Below, in pieces: positions 23,105-37,019 of a stretch of DNA of 64,000 nucleotides. The notes below the pieces were generated by a model. That model ran no database searches, had not been told where the DNA came from, and saw nothing but the letters and a program-made list of their open reading frames with translations. The stretch spans positions 14,852,501 to 14,916,500 of the forward strand of contig CM028918.1 of NCBI GenBank assembly GCA_016801845.1, written 5' to 3'. The stretch comes from Polydactylus sextarius. Its lineage: Eukaryota > Chordata > Actinopteri > Polynemidae. Both the position numbers and the translations under genes were made by a program. Position 1 is the stretch's first letter; each line of letters begins with the position of its first letter.

Positions 23105-23400
23105 ATCTGGCCAACAGGACTACTCACTCTTCAAGCACCCCGTTCCTGAGCCAACCTCTGCAGCTGTTTGCAGCTGTGGTCCAGTCTCATGGCTGCAGCG
23201 TTCACATCTCTGCGCCAGGTGTTTCATGGTGGAATTAGAGAAAAACTACTCTGGACTTGCCAACCCTGACTGTAATGTCAGTTCCATCTTGCTTGTTGAC
23301 AATGATGTCCGGGTAGATAAAGACATCTACCTCCCCCAGCCTTTTAGTATGATGGGTGATGTGCTACTTGTTTGACCCTCTACTGGCTGATCTATTGCTG
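23105..23400 (-). pseudogene. LINE reverse-transcriptase 3' fragment
   Basis: Translated on the minus strand, 23335 down to about 23240 reads LGEVDVFIYPDIIVNKQDG, then TDITVRVGKSRVVFL. This is a diverged version of the FTYLGSIVDKQGGTDxDVxxRIGKAR motif near the C-terminus of LINE reverse transcriptases. A separate frame further along (about 23175-23130) reads CKQLQRLAQERGA, which resembles the LQRLAQDRGxWR segment at the protein's end. The two parts are in different frames with stops, so the copy is dead. The LINE clade was not determined. Confidence 0.7.
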
Positions 23401-24534
23401 TCCAAATCTGTTGTCAGCAGGACCAAAGACTAATTTATTGTTTTCGTTAAATAAAATTTGACTGGATAGAATCCTTTTACTAATAGCAATTTACATCTAA
23501 AGTGTAATGAATGATGAAAACTATTATTATTATTATTTTAATACTAAGGCAACACACAACCTCATCACAGCTTTGCTGTATCTTTACCGTTTGTGGCCCA
23601 TCAACCTACTGTCACAGGTATTATAACTAATCTCAGTTAATCCTTGTTACAGTTAAGATGATATTTAGAAGGCTAACAACCAGAGACATTTAGTCAGGAA
23701 GCTCTTGAGAACTGAATGCATTTCACTGCTTGGCTACTGGCTTAATGAGATTTACTTATACATGATATTTACATGATATTCATCTCACACTGGGTATACA
23801 TTAGAGGCCTTTCAAAAGCCTAACTAGTTTTGAAAATTGATTTGATGATCAACTTTACCGCCTTCTCTGACATATAATTCAATTCAACAGCAATTACCAT
23901 TGATTTATATAATGCCTCATTTAAAAACTTTAATCCTTTAATGAGAACATTAGGGACTTTTTATTAGGTTTATTCCTGCGCTAAGTTTTTGCAGGACTGC
24001 TGTCTGTTTTACAAATGTTGTTATGTAGGTCAATGAGTTCATTAATTTGTGAAATAAGGTATTTTTTCCTTAGTTTTGTGTAATTGTGAGCATAGTGACG
24101 TTTGCTCTTAAATAGCTGATAAAAAACAATAGTTATAAGAAGCTGAAAAAGACTTGTGTCTTCATCATAAAGAGCAGTGGCTTTTATAACTCATTATGTT
24201 CATGAAGAAAGAGCAGAGCAGAATTTAAAAAAAAAAAACATATGTGACGTAAATCAGCCTGTTCACACTCACCACACCATTCAGATTCTATTATAATGGA
24301 TGTAATGATGGGAAGATAATTTCTTTTCTTTTAAACTGCGGGAGGTAAAAATCAAGTGCCTTCCATTAGTGACACATCTACTGAACTGCAGCACATTGAA
24401 GAAAAACGTTACTTTAACATGAGGTCAGTTGGGTCACTGCTTTATAGACGGGTGCTTATAAAACTTTAAGACTGCTGCTGTGTTTTTATTTCAGCTGTCT
24501 GTTTCACTAAACAAATGGATGAGCAAATATCACA
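23401..24534. other. Intergenic stretch, nothing assigned
   Basis: AT-rich DNA with an ATT run at 23523-23538 and a poly(A) tract at about 24228-24239. No exon was seen. Confidence 0.5.
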
Positions 24535-24620
24535 ATGCATCCTGAGGGGGACTTGTGTGTCTGTGCTATAATTCATGACAATCTATCCACTAGCTGCTGA
24601 GATATTTGAATCAAGACAAC
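24535..24620 (+). repeat. Fragment of the GCATGCTAAC / TTTCAGTCTGGACC repeat
   Basis: CCTGAGGGGGACTTGTGTGT followed by GACAATCTATCCACTAGCTG and CTGAGATATTTGAATC matches the 3' part of the family also seen at 9655 and 47180. Confidence 0.5.
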
Positions 24621-24911
24621 AAATATAAATATCATGATAGCAAGTCAGTTTGAATGACCGACCCTTTACCCATTTCAATAAATGTGAAACAAATTCTCTA
24701 TAAATGCAGTTTGAACTGTTTGTCTGACAAAAGAAAACTTGCAAAACATGGTGGTGGCTGAACACACTTTCCAGCAGCAGCAATGGTGTTTGTGACAGTG
24801 TAATGTCTGGAGACAAAGTTGTGCTCATCCCTGACATTCCCCTGGTGGCATCCAAGGCTCCATGTCTCTGCCCAGTGGAGGAGGGAAATGAAAAGGTGGA
24901 GAGGTAAGATG

Positions 24912-24934
24912 ACACACACACACACACACACACA
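24912..24934. repeat. (AC)11 microsatellite
   Basis: A short uninterrupted CA run. The open frames across it on the minus strand are artefacts of this and neighbouring sequence. Confidence 0.95.
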
Positions 24935-26105
24935 TTCAGCAGCAGCTTCACCACCACTGCACACAGTCATAATATAACGTTCAATACTGGATTTTTACAA
25001 GACTGACTCAAAAAGCAGCTTCAGAAAGTTAAGATTACCAACACTGTGGTGTTCCAGAAATCCTGGTGTGCGATTTGATTGATTGCTTGTGATTGAAATT
25101 AAAAATTCAAACACTCAGAGACACAGCGTCGGACCAAACGCTTTTTAAAGTTTTGTGATTTTCTCCACACTCTCCTCTCTGCTGCTCCGAGCCAGAAAAG
25201 CCATTTTGTTAATAGAGTGCAACAACTGTTTACAGCTGAATGTCTGTTGATGTTTTCAAAGAGACTGAGCAAAATGTTAAGCAGAACCAAATGCAATTAC
25301 TGTTTGACTACACGCAGCTCCATTAATTAAACCTATCCAAGTACCATCATGCATTACAAGTAGATCTATTACTGGAATAACTCTGAAGGCATTAAGGTGA
25401 TGTTACTCTGTCTTCCAACAGTGCTGAGATATGTCATATCATGCTGATATATCAATGATGCATCATGCTGTTAATAAGTTTTCATGCCTTGAGAGCAAAT
25501 AAGCTAGTTTGTTAGCACCTTCAAAAATTAGCTAAATTACTGTCGGCTGATCTGTTGCCCTTATGTTAAGTTGTGGTTTCCCAATAGGAAGCACATGACC
25601 ATGTTAAACCTGCATGGTGATACAACTGATTACTTTCCTCAGAGAAAGCTGAAGAAAATTGAAATGTGTTTGCAAACAAAGTCAGTCACCACATAGCTTA
25701 AAAAACACTTCTGTAATACATTTGGTTTGTCTTTGTCTGTGAGAGTGAAATGTGTTTATGTTTCTACTATGACTTTCGCTGACCGACCAAAGCTGTAGTG
25801 TTTCTTTTCCAGCCTAAGAAGACACTGCGCTGACAAACTTAAAGCAGAAACACAAGGTAATATTTATGCTTTATTAGTTTTCAAATGGCATTTTTGTTAT
25901 TCCATAAAAAATTTTGCTTTTGCCACAATAAACTTCCCCATCATTAACACCAGGCAGATCAGACAACTTACAGACAAATAGGATTTTGAACTATAACTAT
26001 TTTTTCAGTGTACTCTAAAGGAAAGATAATCATTATGATGAGTAAACCCAAAGGTCATATTATATATATGTGGTGTTTTTTTAGAGCCAGATTTTGCATA
26101 TATAG
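24935..26105. other. Intergenic stretch, nothing assigned
   Basis: No exon or recognisable element was found. Confidence 0.5.
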
Positions 26106-26312
26106 GGCGCCACATTGATTAGTGTTGACACCTTACAGCAAAAGTGTTATGGGTTTGATTTGAAACTTGCATATGCATGTTCTCCCCATGCCTGTGGTTT
26201 TACTCACATACTCCAAAGACACATGGTTTAAGGATAACTGATTCCCCTAAATTGCCAGTAGGTGTCAATTTTAGAGTAACTGCTTGTTTGCTCTTGTATG
26301 TTGGCACCACAC
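26106..26312 (+). mobile_element. tRNA-derived SINE, strongly diverged copy
   Basis: The order of phrases follows the fish SINE: TTAGTGTTGACACCTTACAG, AAAGTGTTATGGGTTTGATT (B box decayed), GCATGTTCTCCCCATGCCTG, ACTCACATACTCCAAAGACA, then CCTAAATTGCCAGTAGGTGT. Same orientation as the copies at 14178 and 61333. Confidence 0.65.
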
Positions 26313-28532
26313 ATGAAGAATATGTGGTATTAAAAAGAGATGTATGAGGTGATCTGGTACAAGTAAAGTTGAAACAACTGAAGAATTTAATTGGTTGATA
26401 ATCATTGATAAGTCATTTATATGACAAAACACTACAACACTCTCTGGTCATGTTCTCAAATATTCTGCTTTTCTTCCTTCTACATCACTGAAAAATAAAT
26501 ATTTTGGACAAAACAAGAGATTTAAAGATGTCACCTCAGATGGCCTCTGCAAGCTTTTCAATGAGAATAGATGAGTCAGTCATCAAAACAATCCCAAACT
26601 GCAGCACAAAGCCATAAGTAAAGTAAGTAAAGTAAAATCAAAAATACATGTTTCAGGGCAGGGAATGATGTTACCTCTTTGGCTTGGTGTTCTAGTCTGC
26701 ATGGAGATAGTACTGCTATGGTGATCAACACCACATAGGTGTGGATGTTGTGCTGTTGCACTGCAGGAGACAGAATGAATTATTGTGTTTCCTATCAACG
26801 TATATGATTGTACAGGGATTCAACCAATGACCTCTGACCTAGTTTACATCTTCAGTGAAGTGCCAGCGCATCCTGCTGCTCACAGCTCTCTAACCTCCCC
26901 ATCTATACTCTGCATGTGTCAATGGCCAAGCACATATATACTGCTCACCTATCCTTAAGGCTGGGGGGAGTCATGGTAAGTGTATAGACTGCTGCAGCAA
27001 CTACAGACAATCACTGCAGAGGCCAACCTGTCAACGAGGCTCTGTTCACACGTCACCTGCTCCTTCAGTCTATGTTGACTAAGGTCAGTGAGGGGAGAAG
27101 CATCAGTGATGGGACACACACTTCACTGCAACACTGGTGTGAAAAAAATCTGAGATAATTACAAAAGAATGATGGGCTGATGGAAGAAGATGAGACTATA
27201 ATAACCCAATGTGACATTAGGGCAGGGGTGATACTCTTGACTGGTTGTAACAAAAACCTGCTGCAACATTGCCCTTTGTGGAATAGTTTGCCCACCACTG
27301 CATTAAGGCCTCTTTCAGATTTTCAATGACTTTGTCTCCTGCTGCTAAATTATTATCTTTATGTTATCAGTACTGCTATAACTGCGTCAAGTGAGTCCAG
27401 ATTAATATATCTTTCTTTGTGGAACAAGCGCCACCTAAAACTGCCAGCATGCACACAAGAATCACTTGATTTTTTTACAAGAGTTTGGAGTTTATCATTC
27501 TACAAACCAAATAAGTACATAATGGAAGTGAAGGAGGTCCTCAGAGTTGAAAAAGATTAAATCAATTTATATACAGTAAAACAAAAATGTAGGGATGAAT
27601 TCCTGGAGAGCATTTTACTACTAGGCTTTTTAATATTGTTTTCCAAATCACAGTCAATTACAAAGTCACAGTTACAGTGTAATTGAAGCTTTTTAAGATA
27701 AGACAGTATTGATCTCCGGAAGAGGAATTCATACAATACAGCTGAAGAAACAGCCTGAAGAGGGAGAAAACACATAAAAAAGCTATTTAGAATAAAGATT
27801 ATAATGAAATGAATGCACACATTATAGTATATATTATGTAGTGCATATTTTCCTGGTATTGATTCCTGTTATTTACAACTTTTAGAAATGAAAATAGTGC
27901 ACAAACAACATCCAGTACAGTCGAGAGATGTAAAGCACAGCATAATAACAGTCAAGTGCAGCATCACTTGGCTGCATCTCTGAAGGCATTTTGACATGTA
28001 TCACACGAAAAAGCACAGGTGTGTACAGTTTGACAGTGTGACAGTGTCATTGCTCCCCGAGACATTAGCATAGAAATGAGTCCTCTATATGATTAGTGAC
28101 ACTTGTATTTCTGCTATGATGACAGCTACCTGTAGTCCGGCACATCATCACTGAAGGGGTGTGATGGCCAGAAGTATAAATATAACAAGCAATCACTTGT
28201 GGTGATAAACTGACAGTGATTGGTTCTGTATGATGATGTTGGTTTTTGTCGCATGCAGCATGTGAGCTTGCTCGTTTCCGCAAGAGAGCTCTAATAAAAC
28301 TAACCAATGCTAAGCAACAGACAGATAAAGTCAAGGACTAGCTTGTGAAAAAGCTGAACCTTTAGGCAGCTTCTTGAGATGTTGATGGAAACCAAATCAG
28401 AAAACTGTGCTTCACCACAACAAATTACCTATAGTGTTTTAGCTCTAGAGCTCTTTCTGCTGCCAAAATATCAATGAATAGTTCAATATATCACTATTTT
28501 GTTAGGCAAGAAAAAAAAATATGACTAATATC
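26313..28532. other. Intergenic stretch, nothing assigned
   Basis: No coding or repeat assignment. A reverse CTCF-like core, AGCGCCACCTA, is at 27427-27437, and a direct repeat of GACAGTGT lies near 28032. Confidence 0.5.
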
Positions 28533-29526
28533 CAGTAGCAGCCTGTGAGCATACATATTAGTGGGGCAGACCCTGGGTCTGATGTCTTTATCGATAGCCA
28601 CGCCCCTTTGGGCGTGCTTAAAATATTATCGTTATTATTATCATTTTTATTATTAATAATAATAACAATATTATTAATGGTGGTAATAATAACAATAACA
28701 ATAAATATATATTTGTTTGTGATTGATATTATCTATATATTCTATATATTATACTTCAATTTCTCTGAGGGAATCTTCCTCATTCATTCATATATATAGC
28801 ATAAAAGTCTAACAGTACGGGAACTGTCTTGATTATTAATCACCGCTTATTCTTCATCCGGCTTTTCAATTGAAGTCGTAACACAAGTGCACTAAGCAGG
28901 TCTATAATATAAACATGTCTGCAAGCAAGGCCTACATTTCAGAGATTATTTTGAATACATTTAGCATATGTAGCGCTATTGATGAATGACAAAGATGCCA
29001 GGTTATAATGACAAAGACAGATAAAAAAAAAAGGTTTTTTTTTTTTAAAAGAAACTCCATACTGTTTGATATGGCAGGTTCAAAGCTGTGCGGCATCGTC
29101 GTGGTTGTTATGGTCATGTGAGGTCTAACAGGAATTGTGGACCAATCAGTGAGCTAGTGCCAGCAAAATGTGCTCCTGGGGCAGACTCATTCCTGCTCAT
29201 ATGCGACTTTATCAGTGCTGCCTGCAGTTCTGATCATTGCCGACAGGGTGATATGATAAATCTACAGATGAATGTGGTCGCTGACCAGTTCTGCCCCACA
29301 ACTGCGATTAGACAATAAACTGAGAATCAATCACCAAAAACATTCTAAATACAATTTCAAAGAGTCAAAATAGTTGAAAAACACACAGAACAAAATAATA
29401 CACCACAAAATAAGTCATTAAGTAATGAACATCATTTGTTAGGAGGAACTATTTTAGGGGGCGGATGGGCATTATTTTTTTTGGAGGGGTGCTGCCCCAC
29501 CTGCCCATATGAACCCGCTGCGCCTG
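28533..29526. mobile_element. Non-autonomous hAT-like DNA transposon, complete, with TIRs and 8-bp target duplication
   Basis: The left end reads CAGTAGCAGCCTGTGAGCAT, followed by ACATATTAGTGGGGCAG. The right end, read in reverse complement, is CAGGCGCAGCGGGTTCATAT, followed by GGGCAGGTGGGGCAG. These are imperfect terminal inverted repeats of about 36 bases starting with CAG, as in hAT elements. The 8 bases just outside are CTAATATC on the left (28525-28532) and CTGAAATC on the right (29527-29534), matching at 6 of 8, the size expected for a hAT target duplication. The element is 994 bp and has no transposase motif; its largest frames are not protein-like. Inside are an AT-rich stretch (28620-28800), a perfect 7-bp hairpin CACGCCC/GGGCGTG (28599-28616) and a GC-richer segment (29070-29310). 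Confidence 0.8.
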
Positions 29527-29689
29527 CTGAAATCCAGTCCAGTTGGAATGACTAATAAACAGTGTGGTGACAGTGACTGAATGTAGTTCAGTTTAAAATG
29601 TAAAATGCTAATGCAGATCTTATGTTTTAGCTTGTATGGTATTACACTGGAGTTAGCTGGTGAACAGCAGCACATTTAATTCAGAGCTG

Positions 29690-29810
29690 CACAATTAAAC
29701 CACCTCTAATCTCAGCAGTAATTAGACTGAAATTTACATATGCTGCTATTTAAATACTCACTAATGGAAGGACTTCCACTTAATTAATCAAAATTTAGTG
29801 ACACTAAGTT
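29690..29810. other. Candidate conserved non-coding element
   Basis: The block contains GCAGTAATTAGACTG, TTTACATATGCTGCTATTTA and CTTAATTAATCAAAATTTAG, a density of homeodomain-type words without repeat features. Weak evidence only. Confidence 0.25.
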
Positions 29811-31617
29811 GATAAGGTGGGTGACCTGAGGGCTCAAGGTAAGAAAAGGTTCTGTATGTTGACTGAGATGCAGTCGCACAAAAGTTTTATATACATCTAC
29901 AAAATAGCAGCTTTTTACAACCTTAAAGGCTCAAAACTGAGAACTCAAGACTATAACTAAGACTATGAGCAAACAACATACTTTGTAAACTTAATAAAAA
30001 AAAAAATTGAAAAACAACCGAAGCTGAAAAAGATGTCTGTCAGAAATGGGGCAAAGTGAGAAACCAGTACATGCCAAAGAGGATCTCAATGCATAAAAGT
30101 ATCACAGCCCTTGACACTTTTGAAAGGTTGACGCCGCCTCCCTGCATAGTTAAAGCTTAACACTAACCCTGTCAACACCAGGATGAAGCCTTGGGTACAT
30201 ATTAAGCCTCTTGGAGGTGGCCCCACTGTAACACCATAAATGTACTTATGCATAATTTACACTGGAGACATATAAATAATTCAGCCCTGTGAATTCTCAC
30301 AAAGGAAAGTCATCTATTGTAGAGCAAGGGAGGCACAACGTGAGCAGGCTGACCATCAGCTGATACTGTCGATACAGTGAAAACTAGTTAAACTGCTGTA
30401 TCTATACACTCTTCCACTCTCAGCATATACTCATGGATGAACTTAAACCAAATTTTTGACCAACTGTCGACTTAAAGAATAACTATACCCAATGTAATAA
30501 TCCTACTTGCTTTGATAATGTATTATTTTTATGTTTATCACACCCTATATCAATGAAATCACAACAGTAATTAAGCATAATTTTAAAAGAGTGCTCTTCT
30601 CTTATCAAATTGGCGTCCATGCTACCATTATGTAATTATCATTGCAGGATTTACTCTTATTATTTAGGAGATAATTATTTATCCATTAGAAACCCATATC
30701 TCTGTGTTTGTACTTTGTTGTCTAGTAGATTTGTTTCCGGTTATTGCTCTGTACCCTGCACTCTGTCCGATTTGTTTAAAGATTCACTCACTGTTCTACC
30801 AGTTTCCAGTCAGAGCCACAGGCCGATGTCATGTCCTGCTGTAATCCCAGAACTCAAATCCCAGTCTCCCCAAGTAAACTACTTCCTGATGTGCCTGGAA
30901 AACTATGGAGTCCAACTTGTTCAGGGCTTAGTCTGACTCTCCAACCTTGGCTGCCAGCTCAGTGTATCTAAGCCTCTTCCTTCCATAGACCACACCATCT
31001 CATGACAGCACACAGACTTCTGCAAAGTGCACTGCTCCACTGCGTACTGGACCAACTCAGTCAACGCCTTAGATGGGATGGAGCTGAGTATCTCTGCAAG
31101 ACTGTCAGCCATGAGTGTACACACTCCACCAAGCCTAAAGTCAATCCCCACAGCTGCTCAAAACCGGTGGACTTTGGGAAAGGATGGACTTTTTCTTCCT
31201 GGCAGAAGATTTAGAACAGTTGGAGTGTGTCAAACAACAAGTGTCAGGCCACTACTGGACTTAATGTCCCATCTGGTACTGAGTCAGAGTCTCGTTAAAA
31301 AAAAAAAAAAAAAAAAAAAAGAAAGAATTGAGAAAGCTGACCACAATGCCCAGGCAGTTATTTCAGGCTAACAAGACCAGTCTCCAGTATTTATGAAAGG
31401 GTAGAGATCCATAACTCCACTTTCAGTGGTCACTCCTGTGTAGATTCACCAGTTAAATCTGATAAAAAAAAAAGTTGACTTTCCCCTTAAAACAAAGTTT
31501 AAAATGCCTTCGTCCTGCCACTTGAACTTCTACATGTTGATGCATGAAGCATGTTGTGTTTTAGTGGATGGTCCAACTTCAGCACATAGTTGGAGGAGAG
31601 GTGATTTAGACATGAAG
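29811..31617. other. Intergenic stretch, with an A24 tract
   Basis: No exon is supported. A run of 24 As lies at 31297-31320. The 0.6 kb before it (30700-31290) has a higher GC content and open frames in several registers on both strands, so it may be an old retroposed sequence with a tail, but I recognise no family in it. Confidence 0.4.
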
Positions 31618-32019
31618 TTCTCAGAGGCGGGATCAACAGGCATCTGTTAAATGCCTCTGTGTGCTACTGGACAGAGCTACAACCAATCAGACCACTGACT
31701 CCAATGATGTATGCGTAATGACGGGGAAAAAAACATGACAGAAACATGCACGAAGGCTTCAAGAGCTATCTTTTGCTTTATTTAAAAAAAAAAAAAACTC
31801 ACCATTAAAAGCTCTTAAAATAGCAGCTAGAGCTGAATGGAACGACTGCCGCTCCTCCATGGCCGCCATGTTGGCTGTAAATAAGTGTAATAAACGTGTT
31901 TTTAATTGGTTCCAGAGTTTTCAAGATCGGGAAGCGCAGAGAATAGACAGGTTGGCCAGACTGACTTGAACGTGAAATTCAATGTAGCGTCACAGGCAGT
32001 ATGGGTGGGCCCAGGGTAG
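31618..32019 (+). repeat. Dispersed repeat carrying a YY1-like motif, copy 2
   Basis: About 400 bases align in the same orientation with 14691-15135 and share the GTGTGCTACTGGACAGAGCT, CAACCAATCAGACCACTGA and GCAGTATGGGTGG blocks. The YY1-like GCCGCCATGTTGG is intact at 31862-31874. Relative to copy 1 it has an expanded A run (about 31784-31796) and a deletion around 31888. Confidence 0.8.
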
Positions 32020-32789
32020 TGTAGAATATTCAAAATATGCTGCAGGAAACAAAAAACTAAAGAAACTCATGTATCAATATATGAACATTGCCTGTGCAAA
32101 AATTAATGCCGCTGAAGTGAAACCAAGCAAAACTAAAGAGGTCTTAGTGAGGAAATAGTCAGACGCAACAACATTTCAACATCTGTAATGTTGAAATTTC
32201 TTAGTCATTCAATAACAGAACTTTTTTAAAGTCATTTATTACAATATCCAATTATTATTATTTTTATTGTCATTATTATTCTATTATTAATATCATTAGT
32301 TACCATGTTGCTGTTGAATATATGCAGCTTGGTGTTTGAACAGACTTGTCTGTAGCAACTGTTTGGCAAACTTTGCAGTGCATAGTAAGCCTGCGTATTT
32401 CATTGATGAACAGCAGCTATAAAATGCCAAAGTGGCGAGGTAACTGCCATAATTCACTCGCCAAAACAAAAATCTACACGCCAGTGGTGCTTGGCAGGTG
32501 CTAATTTTGACCCCTGTATACGTATAAAAGAATACGAAACAAGTCTCTAAATAACCACTGTTATTAAGGTTTGGTTATGTTTAGGCAAATGAAATGACTT
32601 GATAAAGATCATTGTCTTGGTTAAAATTCAGACAGACAGATGTTGTGAGCTGACACAAAATGTGAACAAACAACAGATGCTGTTGACTTTGTTATGAGAA
32701 TAGGATCATTCATTGTGGCTGTAAGAAAACAGGTGCTGAGACTGAATCTTGTTGTTAACGGTTACAACATGGAGCCAAATTATTAATTT

Positions 32790-32965
32790 CCCTTTTCTGA
32801 AATTATTAAATGTATATGCAGAAGTTTGTTTAATTACATGCATCAGCTAAATGACAATACACTGATTGCTTATTTGAATACATTAATCTGAATTGATTTG
32901 AACAAGGCATTTTTAATGAGATCTCCAACACAAAGGTGTGATTAGGGCTTAGTTTAACTAAAAAA
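32790..32965. other. Candidate conserved non-coding element
   Basis: The stretch has TGTTTAATTACATGCATCAG, TGACAATACACTGATTGC, ACATTAATCTGAATTGATTT and TTTTTAATGAGATCTCC, with no repeat family recognised. The pattern fits an enhancer-type element; conservation was not tested. Confidence 0.3.
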
Positions 32966-33040
32966 TAACCATCACCATGAGGCCAAATACTGCTAACCTC
33001 CTTTAAAACATATACAGTGTGTGTATATCTTTATACATAT

Positions 33041-33208
33041 TCATCTCTCTCTCTCTCTGTGTGTGTGTACTTTATGTATATAGTGCATACACACACACCC
33101 AAAACAGCGACTGACTTAATGCACTTTTTTCCACAGCCACAGCCATTAGCACACCGCTGAGCTCTTTTCTGTGATTCTGACAGCGAGTTAGAAATCTCAC
33201 AAACACAT

Positions 33209-33242
<34 letters not shown>

Positions 33243-33395
33243 AGACTAAGACGGCAGGCAAGTAGGAGCCAGCGGGAGGGAAATGTCAGGACAATGTCAG
33301 GGTGTTAGCTTGGCGTGGCACGGCTGGCTTGCATTCGAATGCCTCTGAATGTCACCACTCAGGAGACCAGAGGAGTACGCTCCCTCTCACTCACT

Positions 33396-33423
<28 letters not shown>
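33041..33423. repeat. Microsatellite cluster: (TC)n(TG)n, (CA)15, (CA)14
   Basis: A TC run followed by TG at 33041-33068, (CA)15 at 33210-33239 and a CA run at 33396-33423. They bracket a repeat-free, CpG-containing segment at 33240-33390. Confidence 0.95.
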
Positions 33424-33426
<3 letters not shown>

Positions 33427-34436
33427 CAGATCTTGAACAGAGAGGAGAAAAGGAGAGAGTAATCTGTATTACCCTCCAGCAGAGCTTGTGTCGAGAGAGA
33501 CTGGTCAATGATGAGACATCTCTCATTCTCCTTATAAGGTCATATCTGAATGTCACTCATCGATTATTAAACGTCTAAACTCAGGTCACTTGTGAGCGTA
33601 TGAGACGTAGAAACACACAGCGAAGACTTGGATAACCGTCATTGCAGCTTGAGCATCATCAAATCCTCTAATAAGCCCTTTACTGAATGCAATGTTTTTC
33701 AAAGGAAAGTGCACTGTAAAACTGTTTGGTACAGTTTAATGTAAACAGATAAATAACACAGTGTATATTGCAGAACATAAATGAAAGGAGAAGGATATTT
33801 ATAAAAGATTGGTTAGACATATCAGTACATTCCTTACTTGGAACCAGACAACATTGTAGTTAATTCTGTCTCCGTTCTGGTTTTAGATCACCAACAAAGT
33901 CATATTTCCTGTTAAGTGCCACAAAACAAAAACTTGTGCCAAAAAATGAATACTTCTCTTCATGCTGAGTTACAAGCCAACAGATTGAAATTTCAAACAC
34001 AATCATCAGTGTAGAAGAATCTCAGGGTCAAAGCCAATTAGAAGTGAAGACCTGACCTCCCTCAGTCTCTGACTGAGACCTTGTTCTTCCATAAGTGTGA
34101 GCTTGTGGCCAAAAACACAAGAAGAAAAAGAAAACAAAAATACAAACAGATATTTCATTAAAAAAAAATAAAATTTAGTCACTAACAACAAATTTTTACT
34201 CTGTAACCCTGATGTGCAGAACAAAGAACATAAAGCACTGAATAAGTTCTCAGGTGGACTCTTGTGACACTGCAGCTGATGTTGCTGCTGGTCTCGTTCA
34301 CTCAGACAGTAGTAGTTTATTAGTTTGTCAGTCGGCTGAATCATTCATGGAAACAAAGGAAAACTCACAGTGACTTATGACTTATCTATCGCAGGGCGAA
34401 GTAAAAAATAAATATTGTCCTTTGTTCCCTCACATG

Positions 34437-34467
34437 CACACGCGCACACACACACGCACAAAGGCGT

Positions 34468-34511
<44 letters not shown>
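34437..34511. repeat. CA-rich microsatellite with CG interruptions
   Basis: ACACGCGCACACACACACGC and similar imperfect units are followed by a clean (CA) run of 21 units from 34469 to 34511. Confidence 0.95.
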
Positions 34512-34514
<3 letters not shown>

Positions 34515-34752
34515 CGGGCTGGCCTTGTGTGAAGCAGAACAAGATGCTGTGAAAGATAAATGAGGAGGATAAACTGGTGTTTGGCTCTGTGTGCTGCTAC
34601 ACTGGTTCAAAGCCATTCAAAAGGGCAAAACTAAGAGGGCACATCTTCATTGATCACAATGACCCCCCAGAGACGAACAAGACAATAACACTCTCTCTCT
34701 GTCTCTTACACCTTACACACACAGCTGAAGCAGCAGCTGTTTAAACCCCCTC

Positions 34753-36229
<1,477 letters not shown>

Positions 36230-36385
36230 GATAATGGAGCGTGGCTGTTAAGTCTGGAGATGAGATGATGATTGCCAGGCGGCCCAAAAACAAATTAAAG
36301 CATTAAAGCCCCTGAGCTCATCTCTATATTAATGCAGCTATGATGAGTTTCTACATTAATGGAAGAAGGATTATTATCCACTCCA
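36230..36385. other. Candidate conserved non-coding element
   Basis: The block contains AGATGAGATGATGATTGCCA, CAAATTAAAGCATTAAAGCC, GAGCTCATCTCTATATTAAT and GCAGCTATGATGAG, with the complementary words AGATGAG (about 36258) and CTCATCT (about 36317). No repeat family was recognised. Confidence 0.35.
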
Positions 36386-36748
36386 GGGTTTCTTAAAGTT
36401 CAACCAAACCTGACCGGAATAGAAATTTCAAGCGTTGTTAGAGTTCAAAACACATATTTAAAATGATGTTTCAACACATTCAGGTGAGCGCCATGTGCAG
36501 TCACTTCAATCATCTGAAATAACATTCTCGCTGCACGTTGAGGAGACCTTACTGAGAGTAAGGTTTGAATTGCTGCTGATTTATCAAATAAAACTGGACG
36601 ATAAATACCAGATAGTCTGCTGAGGTTGTTCTTCCCTGAGCACACAAATAAATCTTCATTTTTAGGGAAACTTTTCTTTTGGGTTTTGATATTTGAATTC
36701 TTTGCCTTTCAAAAGGTCTTAACATGTCTCTCTAATTCAGGAGCCTTT

Positions 36749-36766
36749 TTTTTTTTTTTTTTTTTA
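36749..36766. repeat. Poly(T) tract
   Basis: An uninterrupted T run of about 18 bases; no element recognised beside it. Confidence 0.85.
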
Positions 36767-37019
36767 TCAAGCCAAACATTTTTTTAAAGGCAGAGAGTCA
36801 GCAAGGGGTGAATGTGTTGGTGTATAAAATCAAAAACTGAGACATCACAGAAGAAGAATTTGCATCCAAACTGAAGTCTGTAGTTTGATTTAGGCAACAG
36901 AAGCACTTAATATAAAGTGGGGCATCACTGTTAACTAGTATTCACATATTAAAACCAAACTGATGTCTTTCTTTAAAATTAGTCTACAAAGTGCTGTGAG
37001 TGCCTTTGCCATCACTATG

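Noticed and set aside
31027..31371. Frame ending in a lysine run
   Set aside because: The lysines are the A24 tract; the rest has no protein-like feature.
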